From Chromatium okenii (lineage in GTDB: Bacteria > Pseudomonadota > Gammaproteobacteria > Chromatiales > Chromatiaceae), in NCBI RefSeq assembly GCF_002958735.1, contig NZ_PPGH01000034.1, positions 372,001-436,000 of the forward strand: a stretch of 64,000 nt of DNA, in the 5' to 3' direction. The notes beneath the pieces were generated by a model that made no database searches, was not told the origin of the DNA, and saw only the letters and a program-made list of their open reading frames with translations. Made by a program: the position numbers and the translations under genes. Shown piece by piece: positions 1-8,729 of this stretch. Within the stretch, counting starts at the first letter, position 1; each line of letters starts with the position of its first letter.

Positions 1-428
1 GCTGCTTTAGCAAAAATCCACGCACCCTGATGATTATTAAGTGCGGGACAATGGCTTTCCGCAGTAATCACATCACCAGCGCGATGACAATTTAGATAAC
101 GTGCTTCTAACGTAAGATCGTATTGAAAAATCAAATCTGTCAGCAATTGGCATGGTTCGCCATAAAATGGAATGCTATAAATATGATTGCCTTGACCGAG
201 CATTTCAGAGGCTGGAATGCCCGTCATGGTTTCAATCGCTTTATTCCAAATAATGACGCACTTTTCTTGATTGATTGCAAAGGTCGCGTCGGGCAAAAAA
301 TCAATCAAAGTGTGCGATTGATACTGACTGATCTGCAACGTTTCTTGTGCTTGTTGTTGCTCAAATATCTCCATTGCGATAGTTTGGTCACACATATTTT
401 CAGCAGTGCCGGTAGGTTTTTTCATCAT
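1..428 (-). CDS. PAS-domain signalling protein, N-terminal part (runs off window)
   Basis: Translating the minus strand from the ATG at 428-426 gives an open frame to the window edge. It begins MMKKPTGTAENMCDQ and contains a PAS core with the elements FLPDATFAINQE, VIIWNKAIETMTG and EMLGQGNH. This is the style of the first PAS domain in long sensor kinases or GGDEF/EAL proteins; the output domain lies outside the window. An AAAGG ribosome-binding site sits seven bases before the start. It is divergent from the next gene, with a 436-base gap between them. A cytoplasmic sensory role is inferred from the family; the ligand is unknown. Confidence 0.75.
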   Translation of the reverse strand, partial: MMKKPTGTAENMCDQTIAMEIFEQQQAQETLQISQYQSHTLIDFLPDATFAINQEKCVIIWNKAIETMTGIPASEMLGQGNHIYSIPFYGEPCQLLTDLIFQYDLTLEARYLNCHRAGDVITAESHCPALNNHQGAWIFAKA

Positions 429-864
429 TATTTACCTTTGCGATTAACGTGAGAGGTTACGCATCTCAAAACATAAGTAGTTAATTTTTTAATCAATTAC
501 TTTGCAGAAATTTCCATTTGGAATGGAGGCAGCAGGACATTTGTTCAGGATGGTTGTTATCAACACGAGGCCTGACATGAAAGATAACGATATATCACCG
601 CTTTTTTTTAATCTGAGTAGAGCGTCGCAGTACACGCAAATCAAATTTAGCAAAATCTAATTGGTTGTGTAGGTCACACAAACACAACCAACGCTGAAAA
701 GCGATAACAACTTTTGACAGCGTTGAACACCCTCGTCAGGCATGAAATTTTAGACTTTGGCAAAACAAATAATTCTGACTATTTTACTTGGTGATTGAGT
801 GATATTATTGAACTCATTAAGAGCAGAAAAACAACTACTTTTATGTCATGGAGTTTGAATACTG
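429..864. other. Divergent intergenic region
   Basis: This AT-rich stretch of 436 bases lies between two divergently transcribed genes. I see no convincing coding frame and no structured RNA in it. It should hold the promoters of both neighbours; one candidate is listed separately at 757-785. Confidence 0.5.
757..785 (+). promoter_or_regulatory. Candidate sigma-70 promoter for the NuoB-like gene
   Basis: TTGGCA at 757-762 and TATTTT at 780-785 are separated by exactly 17 bases, which fits the -35/-10 layout. The start codon at 865 would follow a leader of roughly 70 bases. The -10 match is moderate and no transcription start is known. Confidence 0.35.
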
Positions 865-1389
865 ATGTTGCGAATTCTTGAACAATCATTGCGCATTGGC
901 GTCATTACCGAATCACCACCAAATCACGATGACGCCGAATTGACGCGGCTGGGTATTGAATTGCGGCGTGTTATTGATGTGCGTTTTGGACGCAGTCTTG
1001 CTATTCGTCAAGTAGACGCCGGATCATGTAATGGCTGTGAATTAGAAATTCACGCGCTGAATAATTCTTATTATGATGTTGAGCGATTTGGCGTTCATTT
1101 TGTTGCCTCGCCGCGTCATGCCGATGCGCTGCTGGTGACTGGACCGGTATCACGCCACATGGAAACTGCATTGCGTCGTACTTGGCGGGCGACACCATCG
1201 CCAAAATTCGTGATTGCTGCTGGTGAATGCGCGTGTACTGGCGGTGAATTCGGCGTGTCTTATGCCAGCCGAGGCGCAATAGAAAACGTCATTCCGGTTG
1301 ATGTGAAAATTCCCGGTTGTCCGCCAGCACCACTTGATTTATTGAGAGGATTGCTCGCAGCATTAACAACGAGAATTGTTGCGCCGTAA
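865..1389 (+). CDS. NuoB / group-4 hydrogenase small-subunit-like Fe-S protein (orphan)
   Basis: This 174-residue protein belongs to the family of complex I subunit B and group-4 [NiFe]-hydrogenase small subunits (HycG/HyfI type). It has CNGCE (Cys55, Cys58), GPVSRHME, GECACTGG (Cys122) and PGCPP (Cys152), the four expected ligands of one [4Fe-4S] cluster. CxxC spacing instead of the adjacent CC of NuoB points to the hydrogenase branch. Such proteins pass electrons between a large subunit and a membrane module. No large subunit or membrane subunit is encoded nearby, so partners must be elsewhere or lost. A GGAG site precedes the ATG. The family call is strong; the role is unknown. Confidence 0.85.
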   Translation: MLRILEQSLRIGVITESPPNHDDAELTRLGIELRRVIDVRFGRSLAIRQVDAGSCNGCELEIHALNNSYYDVERFGVHFVASPRHADALLVTGPVSRHMETALRRTWRATPSPKFVIAAGECACTGGEFGVSYASRGAIENVIPVDVKIPGCPPAPLDLLRGLLAALTTRIVAP

Positions 1390-1452
1390 TTTGGCAACCG
1401 TGTTTAATTCAAAACTGCTTTTTGAACAGCAATTTCAATCTGAGATATTTTA

Positions 1453-2589
1453 ATGAGAATCCTGAGTCTTTCTGCTGCCGTCACGATTGCATTGACCAGC
1501 CAAAATCCAGCCGTTGCTGATAGCGTGACCACTCGGTTGAACCAATTAGAAACGCAGAACCGTGCACAGGAAGCAACGCTGCAACAGCAGGCAGCGGTGA
1601 TCGCCGAGCAGCAAAAAACCCACATGGCGGAAAGCGATCACAGCGATTGGTATCGTCATATTGAAGTATTCGGTTTGATTGAAGTTGAAGCCGGTTCGTT
1701 TTCGCCGGAAACCGGCAACAGTGAGAGTGACATCTCGCTTGCGACCGTCGAGCTGGGCATCAAATCCAAAGTCAATGCGTGGGTCGAAGCCGGTGCTTCG
1801 CTGTTATACGAGCAAGATCAGACCGATCTGGAAGTGGATACAGGCTACATCACTATCGCCAATACCGACGTGACGCCACTGTTTCTAACCGCTGGGCAGC
1901 TTTATGTGCCGTTTGGCGTGTTTGAAACTAACATGATTTCCGATCCGCTCACGCTCGAAATCGGCGAAACCCGTGAAACGACGCTGCAAATCGGCGCAAC
2001 GCAAGGCGATTTTTCCGGCAGCGTTTATCTGTTTAACGGCGATACGACGATTGACGGCGAAAACCAGATTGATAATTGGGGCGCTAATCTCGGTTATGCG
2101 CACACCGCAAACGATCAGGCGTGGACGGCGAGCGTTGGTTATCTCAACGATCTTGGCGAAACCGACACCATGCAAGCGTTCGTCGGCGACCGTGCCGAAC
2201 GCACTGGTGGTTGGACTGCCAGCGCCAGCGCCACTTGGGGACGGTTCAATTTGATTGGCGAATATCTCGCTGCAACAGATGATTTTGCTGCCGAACATCT
2301 CAGTTTCAAAGCTCAAGGCGCTTGCCCTACGGCGTGGAATCTCGAAGCCGGTTTCACCTTCGCCATCATGGGTAAAAAATCAATTGCTTCAGTTGGTTAT
2401 CAGGGAACTAGCGAGGCGCTGGCGCTGGAATTACCAGAACAACGCTGGTTGCTGGGTTTAGCCGTTGAAATTTTTGATAAAACTTCGCTGAAGTTTGAAT
2501 GGGCACGCAGCACCGATTACGACACCGCTGATGGCGGCAGTGGCGATATTGACAACCGACTGCTCGCGCAGATTGCCGTGGAATTCTAA
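1453..2589 (+). CDS. LbtU-like outer-membrane porin
   Basis: The 378-residue product has a signal peptide ending near AVADS. A short coiled-coil (residues about 28-55, rich in Gln and Glu) follows, then a beta-barrel of alternating hydrophobic strands that ends in Phe (AQIAVEF), as outer-membrane proteins do. The layout and the phrases YVPFGVFETNMISDPLTLE and KFEWARSTDYD resemble the LbtU siderophore porin family first described for legiobactin uptake. Ferric-siderophore import is inferred from that family only; no siderophore synthesis or TonB genes are nearby. It lies 63 bases after the NuoB-like gene on the same strand and one base before sdhE. Confidence 0.7.
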   Translation: MRILSLSAAVTIALTSQNPAVADSVTTRLNQLETQNRAQEATLQQQAAVIAEQQKTHMAESDHSDWYRHIEVFGLIEVEAGSFSPETGNSESDISLATVELGIKSKVNAWVEAGASLLYEQDQTDLEVDTGYITIANTDVTPLFLTAGQLYVPFGVFETNMISDPLTLEIGETRETTLQIGATQGDFSGSVYLFNGDTTIDGENQIDNWGANLGYAHTANDQAWTASVGYLNDLGETDTMQAFVGDRAERTGGWTASASATWGRFNLIGEYLAATDDFAAEHLSFKAQGACPTAWNLEAGFTFAIMGKKSIASVGYQGTSEALALELPEQRWLLGLAVEIFDKTSLKFEWARSTDYDTADGGSGDIDNRLLAQIAVEF

Positions 2590-2590
2590 A

Positions 2591-2860
2591 GTGCCAAACA
2601 CCGTCAAGCATTCGGAAGAGTTTCGTCGATTGCGCTGGCAATGTCGGCGCGGAATGCTCGAACTAGATGATTTACTTGAGCAATTTCTTGATCTCGGTTA
2701 TTCCGAGTTGAATGCGGCGCAGCGTCACACGTTTACAACGCTGCTGGCGGCGCAGGACACACAATTGAGCGATTGGTTAATGGCTCGCGCCACGCCAGAC
2801 GATCCGCAACTGCGCGATTTGGTGGAACGCATCATCGCGGTCGCTCAAGCGCAGTGGTAA
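2591..2860 (+). CDS. sdhE: FAD assembly factor SdhE (succinate dehydrogenase assembly)
   Basis: I start this 89-residue protein at the GTG one base after the upstream stop, which gives VPNTVKHSEEFRRLRWQCRR. The signature RGMLELD near residue 20 is the RGxxE motif through which SdhE promotes covalent FAD attachment to SdhA and FrdA. Length and helical character match the DUF339 family. The ygfX start overlaps its end, the usual sdhE-ygfX arrangement in gammaproteobacteria. A longer frame opening at 2495 would run inside the porin gene and is not used. Confidence 0.9.
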   Translation: MPNTVKHSEEFRRLRWQCRRGMLELDDLLEQFLDLGYSELNAAQRHTFTTLLAAQDTQLSDWLMARATPDDPQLRDLVERIIAVAQAQW

Positions 2861-3294
2861 AACAACCACCGCTGTTGATTCATCCGCATTGGTCATGGCA
2901 ATTGACCTTGTTGATCATTGCAACACACGGGCTGGCGCTCGTGGTCATGTTAATGATTCCATTAGATGTTTATCGCTGGCCGCTGCTGGCGCTGATTGGC
3001 GGGAGCGGCGTTCATGCGGTAATGGCGCAGGTATTGCGCCGCACTCCGTCGTCGATTCAATCTGCGCTGTGGCAAACGGATGGAAGCTGGCTATTAACGC
3101 TGCGTTCTGGTGCGCAGCTTGTGGCGCAGTTGTCACCAGCAACGTTTTTTAGTTTGCGCTTGATTGTGCTCAATTTTCGGATCGGGCGCTGGCAGCGAGC
3201 GGCGTTGCCATTATTTAGCGATGCACTTGATGCAGAGCAGTTGCGGCGCTTGCGGGTGCGCCTGCGCATCAACAGCGCTAATGATAATTTCTAA
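2854..3294 (+). CDS. ygfX: YgfX family inner-membrane protein
   Basis: A GTG at 2854, inside the last codons of sdhE, gives a 146-residue protein VVKQPPLLIHPHW. Two adjacent membrane segments (about residues 15-55) are followed by a soluble domain containing SALWQTDGSWLLTLRSG and FRIGRWQRAALPLFSDALDAEQLRRLRVRLR, typical of YgfX. In Escherichia coli this protein (also CptA) was described as partner of SdhE and as a proposed toxin acting on MreB/FtsZ; the function is still debated. The overlapping start suggests translational coupling to sdhE. Confidence 0.85.
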   Translation: MVKQPPLLIHPHWSWQLTLLIIATHGLALVVMLMIPLDVYRWPLLALIGGSGVHAVMAQVLRRTPSSIQSALWQTDGSWLLTLRSGAQLVAQLSPATFFSLRLIVLNFRIGRWQRAALPLFSDALDAEQLRRLRVRLRINSANDNF

Positions 3295-3312
3295 ATAATC
3301 AATAGCTTATTA

Positions 3313-6303
3313 CTAAACATGTAGCCATTTTTCCAACGCTTCGGCGAGCGCCAGCGGACGCACCGGTTTCGACACATAATCATTCATTCCCGCCGCTAGA
3401 CATTCCTCACGGTCGCCCTGCATCGCATTTGCCGTCATCGCAATAATTGGAATTGCGTGATTATTCAATGGACTCGCTGGATTACGAATCAGCCGCGCCG
3501 CTTCCAAACCATTCATCACTGGCATTTGTACATCCATCAATACGAGATCGTAAGGCAGCGTCGCCAGCGCATTCAGCACTTCTTCGCCATTGGCGACTGC
3601 ATCGGCGCGTAATCCAAATTTCTTCAGAATTCCCAGCGCAAGCTGTTGATTCACTGGATTATCTTCAGCCAGCAAAATTCGCGCTTTACTCTGCGCAAAC
3701 CGTTCCGTAAGCGTTGACGAAGTACTGCGCGATGGTGGTCGTCCCAGCAAGCGCAATGGTGTTTCGGATGTTGATGTTTCGGTAGAAGACAGCAGCGCCA
3801 GCAACAGTTCGCACAATTCCTGCTGGCGCACTGGTTTGGGCAAATGCGCAGCAAAGCCGCTGGCAGCGAATTGCTGCAAATTATTTGGTCGCGCCAGCGA
3901 CGGTAAAATCACCATCTGCAAATCAGCCATCCGCGTATCAGCACGAATGCTGCGCCCCAGCGTTTCGCCATCAACACCCGGCATTTCCAAATCAATCAAC
4001 GCGATACGAAACGGATCATGGTTCATTTGCTCACGCTCCAAGGTGCGCAGCGCCACCAAACCATCGGCAACAGCCAGTGGACGCATGTCCCACGCCCGCA
4101 GCCGTTCACTGAGCAACACTCGACTGGTGGCATTGTCATCAACGATTAACACGCGGATTCCAGCCAATTCAGGCAACGACGGCTCCGGCGGCGCAGCGAG
4201 CTGTTTGCCGAGTTGTGCGGTAAACCAAAATTCTGAACCACGTCCCAGCTCGCTGCTCACGCCGACCGTGCCACCCATCAATTCCGACAGTTGCCGCGAA
4301 ATCGCCAGCCCCAAACCCGTGCCGCCGTAATGCCGCGTAATCGACGCATCTACTTGACTGAACTTGTTGAATAGCAAATTGATTTTATGTTCTGGAATGC
4401 CGATGCCGGTATCGCGCACCGCAAAACGCAGTCGTACTGAATCAATGCTGTCTTCTTCCAACGTGACCTGCATCGCCACTTCGCCGCTGGCGGTGAACTT
4501 GATCGCGTTGCCAACCAAATTGGTCAAAATTTGCCGCAAACGTCCCGGATCGCCGCGTAACTGTGTCGGCACAGCGGGCGCTGCGGCACACAATAATTCC
4601 AAACCTTTTTCATAAGCGCGATGCACAAGGCTGGCAGCGAGATCGTCAAGCAGCGCAGTCAATTCAAAATCGAGGATTTCTAAACTGAGTTTGCCGGCTT
4701 CAATTTTAGAGAAATCAAGAATGTCATTAATGAGCGTTAATAACGCTTCACCGCTAGCGCGAATGGTTTCGGCATAACGATGTTGTTCTTCAGTCAATTG
4801 AGTATCGAGCAGCAAACCAGTCATGCCAATAACACCATTCATTGGTGTGCGAATTTCATGGCTCATATTGGCGAGAAATTCGCTTTTCGCAGCATTGGCG
4901 GCCTGCGCTTGCAGCGCCAGCGCCTGTGCCCGTTCATTCGCTGCTTGCAATTGGCGATTCGATTCTAATAGCGCATCTTTTGCTAAACGGCGCTCGGTAA
5001 TATCTTGATGCGTGCCGAGCATCCATACTGGTTCGCCATCTGGTGTGCGGTCAATCACGCGCCCGCGATCCAGAATCCATACCCAATGCCCGTCTTTATG
5101 GCGCATTCGGGTTTCACATTCATAATCTGCGCATTCGCCCTTAAAATGGCGTTCTAACAATGCTTGACTAATACGCAAATCATCAGGATGAGTAAAACGT
5201 GTCCACGTCTCAATCGTGATGGGTTCCAATTCGCTGAGGCTGTAACCGAGAATCTCTGCCCAGCGTGAATTCAAAATGACTTCACCAGTGCGCACATTCC
5301 ATTCCCAAGTGCCAACGTGAGTGCCGAGCAAAATACCCGCCATACGCTGTTGTTCACGAATTAACGCCTGTTCTGCTGCTTGTTCGTTAGTCAAATCTTT
5401 ACTCATACCAAATAGACAATTTTCACCGCTCCATTGCCCACGCCATGCTCGACTTTCCACTGCGAGCAATTGCCCATTTTTTGCCACCAGCGGCAATGGG
5501 CAGCTTTTGCGCCGACCGCTCAATAGATCAACCAAATTGCGTTTAGCCTCAGCGCGTCGCTCGGCGGGATGTAAATCTAATAGCGAAGTGCCCAGCAATT
5601 CTTCAACGCAATAACCCAATTTGCGGGTGACTGAAGCGTTGATATGGCGAATTTCGCCGCTTGGGGTCGCCACAAAAATCAGATCATCCATGCTCTCAAA
5701 GAACGCACGAAGATTGGTTTCGCTCTCGCGCAATTGCTCTTCAGCGCGCCAGCGATCGGTGATCTCACGACTGAGACCCAGCACTCCAGCGAGTTTGCCG
5801 TTGACATCCCAATACGGTGTTTTCAGAGTGTCAAACAGCGCCTGTCGTCCATTGGGAAAAGTGCACCATTCTTCATTGCGGCGTGGCATCAATGCTTTCA
5901 ACATTTGTTGATCGTAAGCACGAAATGCTTCCGCCACCGGTTTCTTAAACAGCTCGAAATCGGTTTTGCCCAAAATCTCCTCACGGCTGCGCCCGACGAA
6001 TTTCGCAAACATCGGATTACAGCCGAGATAAACGCCCTGTAAATCTTTGAAAAATACCAAATCTGGTGTGGCGTCGAGCAGTGTCGCCACCAGTCCACAT
6101 GGGCGCGGCATATTGTCTTCGGGAATATGCAATTGAATGTCTTCAGGAATATGTAATTGATTGATCAGCCTAGCATCTACATTCGTGTCAGGCGAACGCA
6201 GCCACACCAAATCGGGAATGGCGCTGAGTAAAGTGGCAAGCAATTGTTTTTGCTCGTTTTCAAGTATTTCTCGTTCATGCTGATACGCGCTGTGTTCAGG
6301 CAT
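3313..6303 (-). CDS. PAS hybrid sensor histidine kinase with two receiver domains
   Basis: This 996-residue soluble kinase has three PAS domains (about 70-180, 200-310 and 325-440). A dimerisation domain carries the phospho-accepting His482 in [10 protein letters not shown]. The HATPase domain (585-698) has the N box NLVGNAIKF and the G boxes DTGIGI and GGTGLGL. The first receiver (716-838) has Asp771 in ALIDLEMPG and Lys in LPKPV. The second (874-995) has Asp924 in LMDVQMPV and VSKPV. No HPt domain is present, so a separate phosphotransfer protein is expected. No membrane segment is seen. The gene is convergent with ygfX across an 18-base gap. All catalytic motifs appear intact; the signal is unknown. 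Confidence 0.92.
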   Translation of the reverse strand: MPEHSAYQHEREILENEQKQLLATLLSAIPDLVWLRSPDTNVDARLINQLHIPEDIQLHIPEDNMPRPCGLVATLLDATPDLVFFKDLQGVYLGCNPMFAKFVGRSREEILGKTDFELFKKPVAEAFRAYDQQMLKALMPRRNEEWCTFPNGRQALFDTLKTPYWDVNGKLAGVLGLSREITDRWRAEEQLRESETNLRAFFESMDDLIFVATPSGEIRHINASVTRKLGYCVEELLGTSLLDLHPAERRAEAKRNLVDLLSGRRKSCPLPLVAKNGQLLAVESRAWRGQWSGENCLFGMSKDLTNEQAAEQALIREQQRMAGILLGTHVGTWEWNVRTGEVILNSRWAEILGYSLSELEPITIETWTRFTHPDDLRISQALLERHFKGECADYECETRMRHKDGHWVWILDRGRVIDRTPDGEPVWMLGTHQDITERRLAKDALLESNRQLQAANERAQALALQAQAANAAKSEFLANMSHEIRTPMNGVIGMTGLLLDTQLTEEQHRYAETIRASGEALLTLINDILDFSKIEAGKLSLEILDFELTALLDDLAASLVHRAYEKGLELLCAAAPAVPTQLRGDPGRLRQILTNLVGNAIKFTASGEVAMQVTLEEDSIDSVRLRFAVRDTGIGIPEHKINLLFNKFSQVDASITRHYGGTGLGLAISRQLSELMGGTVGVSSELGRGSEFWFTAQLGKQLAAPPEPSLPELAGIRVLIVDDNATSRVLLSERLRAWDMRPLAVADGLVALRTLEREQMNHDPFRIALIDLEMPGVDGETLGRSIRADTRMADLQMVILPSLARPNNLQQFAASGFAAHLPKPVRQQELCELLLALLSSTETSTSETPLRLLGRPPSRSTSSTLTERFAQSKARILLAEDNPVNQQLALGILKKFGLRADAVANGEEVLNALATLPYDLVLMDVQMPVMNGLEAARLIRNPASPLNNHAIPIIAMTANAMQGDREECLAAGMNDYVSKPVRPLALAEALEKWLHV

Positions 6304-6420
6304 GATATTCCTCGTAGCGCATAAAAATTATAAGCAATCGGTTGATTCAAGATTCTAGCGATCCTAACAGAGTCAGACCCTAGTCTTAAATAATGTGCGC
6401 TTTAGTTTATTACTTTCCAT

Positions 6421-6573
6421 ATAGAAAACACTATCAGCACTGGCAAAGCTGCAAAATTACTCGGCATTTCCGTTAAAACTCTGCAACGCTGGGAACAGGA
6501 AGGACGCCTAATACTTATTGCCCGCACGAATGAAAATTGCTGCGTTTATAGGGAATCGCAAATTAAAAAGTGA
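6421..6573 (+). pseudogene. Remnant of IS607-family serine recombinase (MerR-like HTH end)
   Basis: The plus-strand frame reads TISTGKAAKLLGISVKTLQRWEQEGRL, followed by RTNENCCVYRESQIKK and a stop at 6571-6573. This is the N-terminal MerR-type helix-turn-helix of IS607 TnpA resolvases. No ATG or GTG starts it in frame and the serine-recombinase catalytic domain is absent, so only about 50 codons remain. No partner tnpB is visible. Confidence 0.65.
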
Positions 6574-6609
6574 TAAGAAAGCTAAAATTAAACGCATCAG
6601 CGAGCAGCA

Positions 6610-6744
6610 ATGCAATTGAGTATAGAACCAGAACAGTTGTCGGATTTAATACGCGCTCAAGAAAAACAGTTTAGTATAGATATGTTAATCACATTGGCAA
6701 CTCATGCGGGTTGCAGAGTTAGATCTCTTACCCGCTTAATTTAA
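6610..6744 (+). CDS. Small hypothetical frame
   Basis: An ATG at 6610 opens a frame of 44 codons beginning MQLSIEPEQLSDLIRAQEKQ and ending at TAA 6742-6744. I do not recognise it. It has no clear ribosome-binding site and sits between a transposon remnant and the next gene, so it may itself be a gene fragment or chance. Confidence 0.2.
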   Translation: MQLSIEPEQLSDLIRAQEKQFSIDMLITLATHAGCRVRSLTRLI

Positions 6745-6776
6745 GTGTATTAAAAACTCACTACTGGAGAATGAGA

Positions 6777-8660
6777 ATGAGAATGTTTGACCGTATTAGA
6801 TTTTTTCATGTTTTGGCGCGTTGGGCTGGAATTGCTGCCTTGCTCGCTTTGACAATTCCCGCATCCGCTGTCGGTTTGAATGACACCGGAATTACTACCT
6901 GCTCAAATGCAACCGAAAACGGTTTGCCGTGTCCGGTCGCCGATTTTCCCGGTCAAGATGCTGAATTCGGCAGCAATAAATTTGATTTCACCAAACTGGA
7001 TGCAGCGGGAAATGAATTGCCCGCTGATGCCACCGATCACACCTGCGTCCGCGATAATGTCACTCGCTTAATCTGGCAAGTGAAAATCAGTGATTCAACT
7101 TTCACCTTCGATCAAACCGCTGGTTATGTCAATAACGTTAATACAACTGGCTTATGCGGTTTCAACGATTGGCGGATGCCAGACCAAAAAGAATTGATGG
7201 GAATTGCCGATCACAGCATTGGTTATCCCAGACCAACAATTGATACCAATTATTTCCCAAATACGCCAAATAGTGAATTTTGGTCGGGTTCTCCGGTTGC
7301 CGACCTCTCGGGCAGCGCGTGGGTCGTGAGTTTTGGCAATGGCCTCGCCTACTACGACGGTCGGAACAACGACAGCCACGTCCGGCTCGTCCGCGGCGGA
7401 CAGTCTTTTGATTCTTTTGTTGATAACGCGGATGGCACCGTAACGCAGTCAAATACTGGGCTGATGTGGGCAAAATGCAGCGAGGGTCAAAACGGCACGA
7501 ATTGCATTGGTGATGCAAAAACGATGAATTGGAGCGCAGCGTTAACAGCCGCGAATAATTCTAATTTGGGCGGTTATGACGATTGGCGGTTGCCCAATAT
7601 CAAAGAATTACAAGCCTTGGTGGATTACAGCCGTTATGTCACTGCTATTGATACCGACTATTTCCCGAATACACCGAATGGTGATTATTCGTGGTATTGG
7701 TCCGGCTCGCCCAACAACGCGGGCAGCGCGTGGTTCGTGCATTTCAGCTATGGCTACGCTAGCTACCTCAATCGGAACGAATACAGCCACGTTCGGCTCA
7801 TGCGGGGCGGACAATCTATTACTTATTTTTCTTTAACTGTTAAAAAAACTGGTACGGGTAGCGGTTCTATTACCAGTGCCGACAATCAAATCAATTGCGG
7901 TACAGCCTGTGCAGCGGATTTTGGAAGTGGCAGCAACGTTATTCTCACTGCTAAACCTGCAAGCGGTTCTGCTTTCAGCGGCTGGAGCGGCGCGTGTTCC
8001 AATACAACTGGCACTTGCACCGTCAAAATGTCTGACGCGCAAACCGTCACTGCTAATTTCAATCTATTGCCCAGCTATAAATTATCAATTAGCAAAAGTG
8101 GCAATGGCACTATCACCAGTTCACCAGCGGGAATTAGTTGCGGCACGACTTGCAGCAAGCAATTCAGTAGCGGCACAATCATTACATTGACTGCTAAACC
8201 GAATACTGGCGCAATGTTTAGTAAATGGACGGGCTGCATTTCGCTTGCCGCCACACCGTTGCAATGCAATATCACGCTAACCAGCAGTAAAACAGTGACA
8301 GCAGTCTTTGGAATAGCAGATATAAAAATCACTGCGATCACACTCACGCCTGCATCACCCGTTGCCAACAGCACATTTAGCGCCAAAATCACGGTAAAAA
8401 ATCAAAGCACCATGCCCGTAAATGGAGGTTATGTAGATGTGTGGACAAATAAACCGACGGTGCAAATCTGCGAAGCGGCTGGTGATAAATGGATTGACGT
8501 GGGTTTGTTGGCTGCCGGAGCGACTAAAACTCTGACTGTTAATTTGCCAACCGGGAACGTTGGCGCGAAAACACTCCGCGCTTTTGTTGATAGCTGGTGT
8601 CAAATACCGGAGTCGAATGAAGCCAACAATCAACTGACCAAAAACTATACGGTCAAATAA
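6777..8660 (+). CDS. Secreted DUF1566 x2 / InlB-repeat x2 / CARDB protein; probable DGR target
   Basis: Three in-frame ATGs occur at 6771, 6777 and 6783; 6777 has the best spacing (seven bases) from GGAG. A signal peptide ends near IPASAVG. Two DUF1566 (Lcl C-terminal, C-type-lectin-like) domains follow, each with an NDWR or DDWRLPN element and a closing VRLVRGGQS or VRLMRGGQS. Then come two InlB B-type repeats (LTVKKTGTGSGSI; LSISKSGNGTITSSPAGISCG) and a C-terminal CARDB adhesion domain. It is predicted to be exported and surface or ligand binding. The ends of both DUF1566 domains differ in a way typical of DGR variable regions (see findings). A related, broken protein lies at 37161-39411. 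Confidence 0.85.
   Translation: MRMFDRIRFFHVLARWAGIAALLALTIPASAVGLNDTGITTCSNATENGLPCPVADFPGQDAEFGSNKFDFTKLDAAGNELPADATDHTCVRDNVTRLIWQVKISDSTFTFDQTAGYVNNVNTTGLCGFNDWRMPDQKELMGIADHSIGYPRPTIDTNYFPNTPNSEFWSGSPVADLSGSAWVVSFGNGLAYYDGRNNDSHVRLVRGGQSFDSFVDNADGTVTQSNTGLMWAKCSEGQNGTNCIGDAKTMNWSAALTAANNSNLGGYDDWRLPNIKELQALVDYSRYVTAIDTDYFPNTPNGDYSWYWSGSPNNAGSAWFVHFSYGYASYLNRNEYSHVRLMRGGQSITYFSLTVKKTGTGSGSITSADNQINCGTACAADFGSGSNVILTAKPASGSAFSGWSGACSNTTGTCTVKMSDAQTVTANFNLLPSYKLSISKSGNGTITSSPAGISCGTTCSKQFSSGTIITLTAKPNTGAMFSKWTGCISLAATPLQCNITLTSSKTVTAVFGIADIKITAITLTPASPVANSTFSAKITVKNQSTMPVNGGYVDVWTNKPTVQICEAAGDKWIDVGLLAAGATKTLTVNLPTGNVGAKTLRAFVDSWCQIPESNEANNQLTKNYTVK
7293..7401 (+). other. Putative DGR variable region 1
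   Basis: This is the end of the first DUF1566 domain, coding SAWVVSFGNGLAYYDGRNND. Its variable codons are almost all NNC or NNT, unlike the AT-rich codon use just upstream. Aligned with 7700-7813, nearly all amino-acid differences come from codon positions one and two while the third base is kept. That is the pattern left by adenine-directed mutagenesis of AAC/AAT template codons. Confidence 0.6.
7700..7813 (+). other. Putative DGR variable region 2
   Basis: This is the end of the second DUF1566 domain, coding SAWFVHFSYGYASYLNRNEY. It aligns without gaps to region 1 from the GCG-TGG codons to the end. Ten of the first 19 codons after TGG encode different residues. No template repeat or reverse transcriptase gene is seen in the window, so it would be a remote target. 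Confidence 0.6.
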
Positions 8661-8726
8661 CCGCACTGGATGTCGTGCTTATGAAAAAACCGTCACATTT
8701 TATGATTAAAGTGCGGCGGTTTTTTA
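8661..8726 (+). terminator. Terminator after DUF1566 gene
   Basis: AAAAAACCG pairs with CGGTTTTTT, and the alternative pair CCGCACT/AGTGCGG directly follows the stop codon. The run of T at the end fits a rho-independent terminator. Confidence 0.7.
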
Positions 8727-8729
8727 TGT

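Larger units (their letters stand above)
6304..6770. other. Gene-poor interval with transposon remnant
   Basis: This stretch of about 470 bases has no full gene. It contains an IS607-type DNA-binding-domain remnant at 6421-6573 and a 44-codon frame at 6610-6744 of doubtful reality. The rest is AT-rich and should hold the promoters of the divergent kinase and DUF1566 genes. Confidence 0.5.

Noticed and set aside
123-452. Plus-strand frame of 109 codons
   Set aside because: It is the antisense of the PAS gene; the minus-strand translation shows clear PAS motifs and has the better ribosome-binding site.
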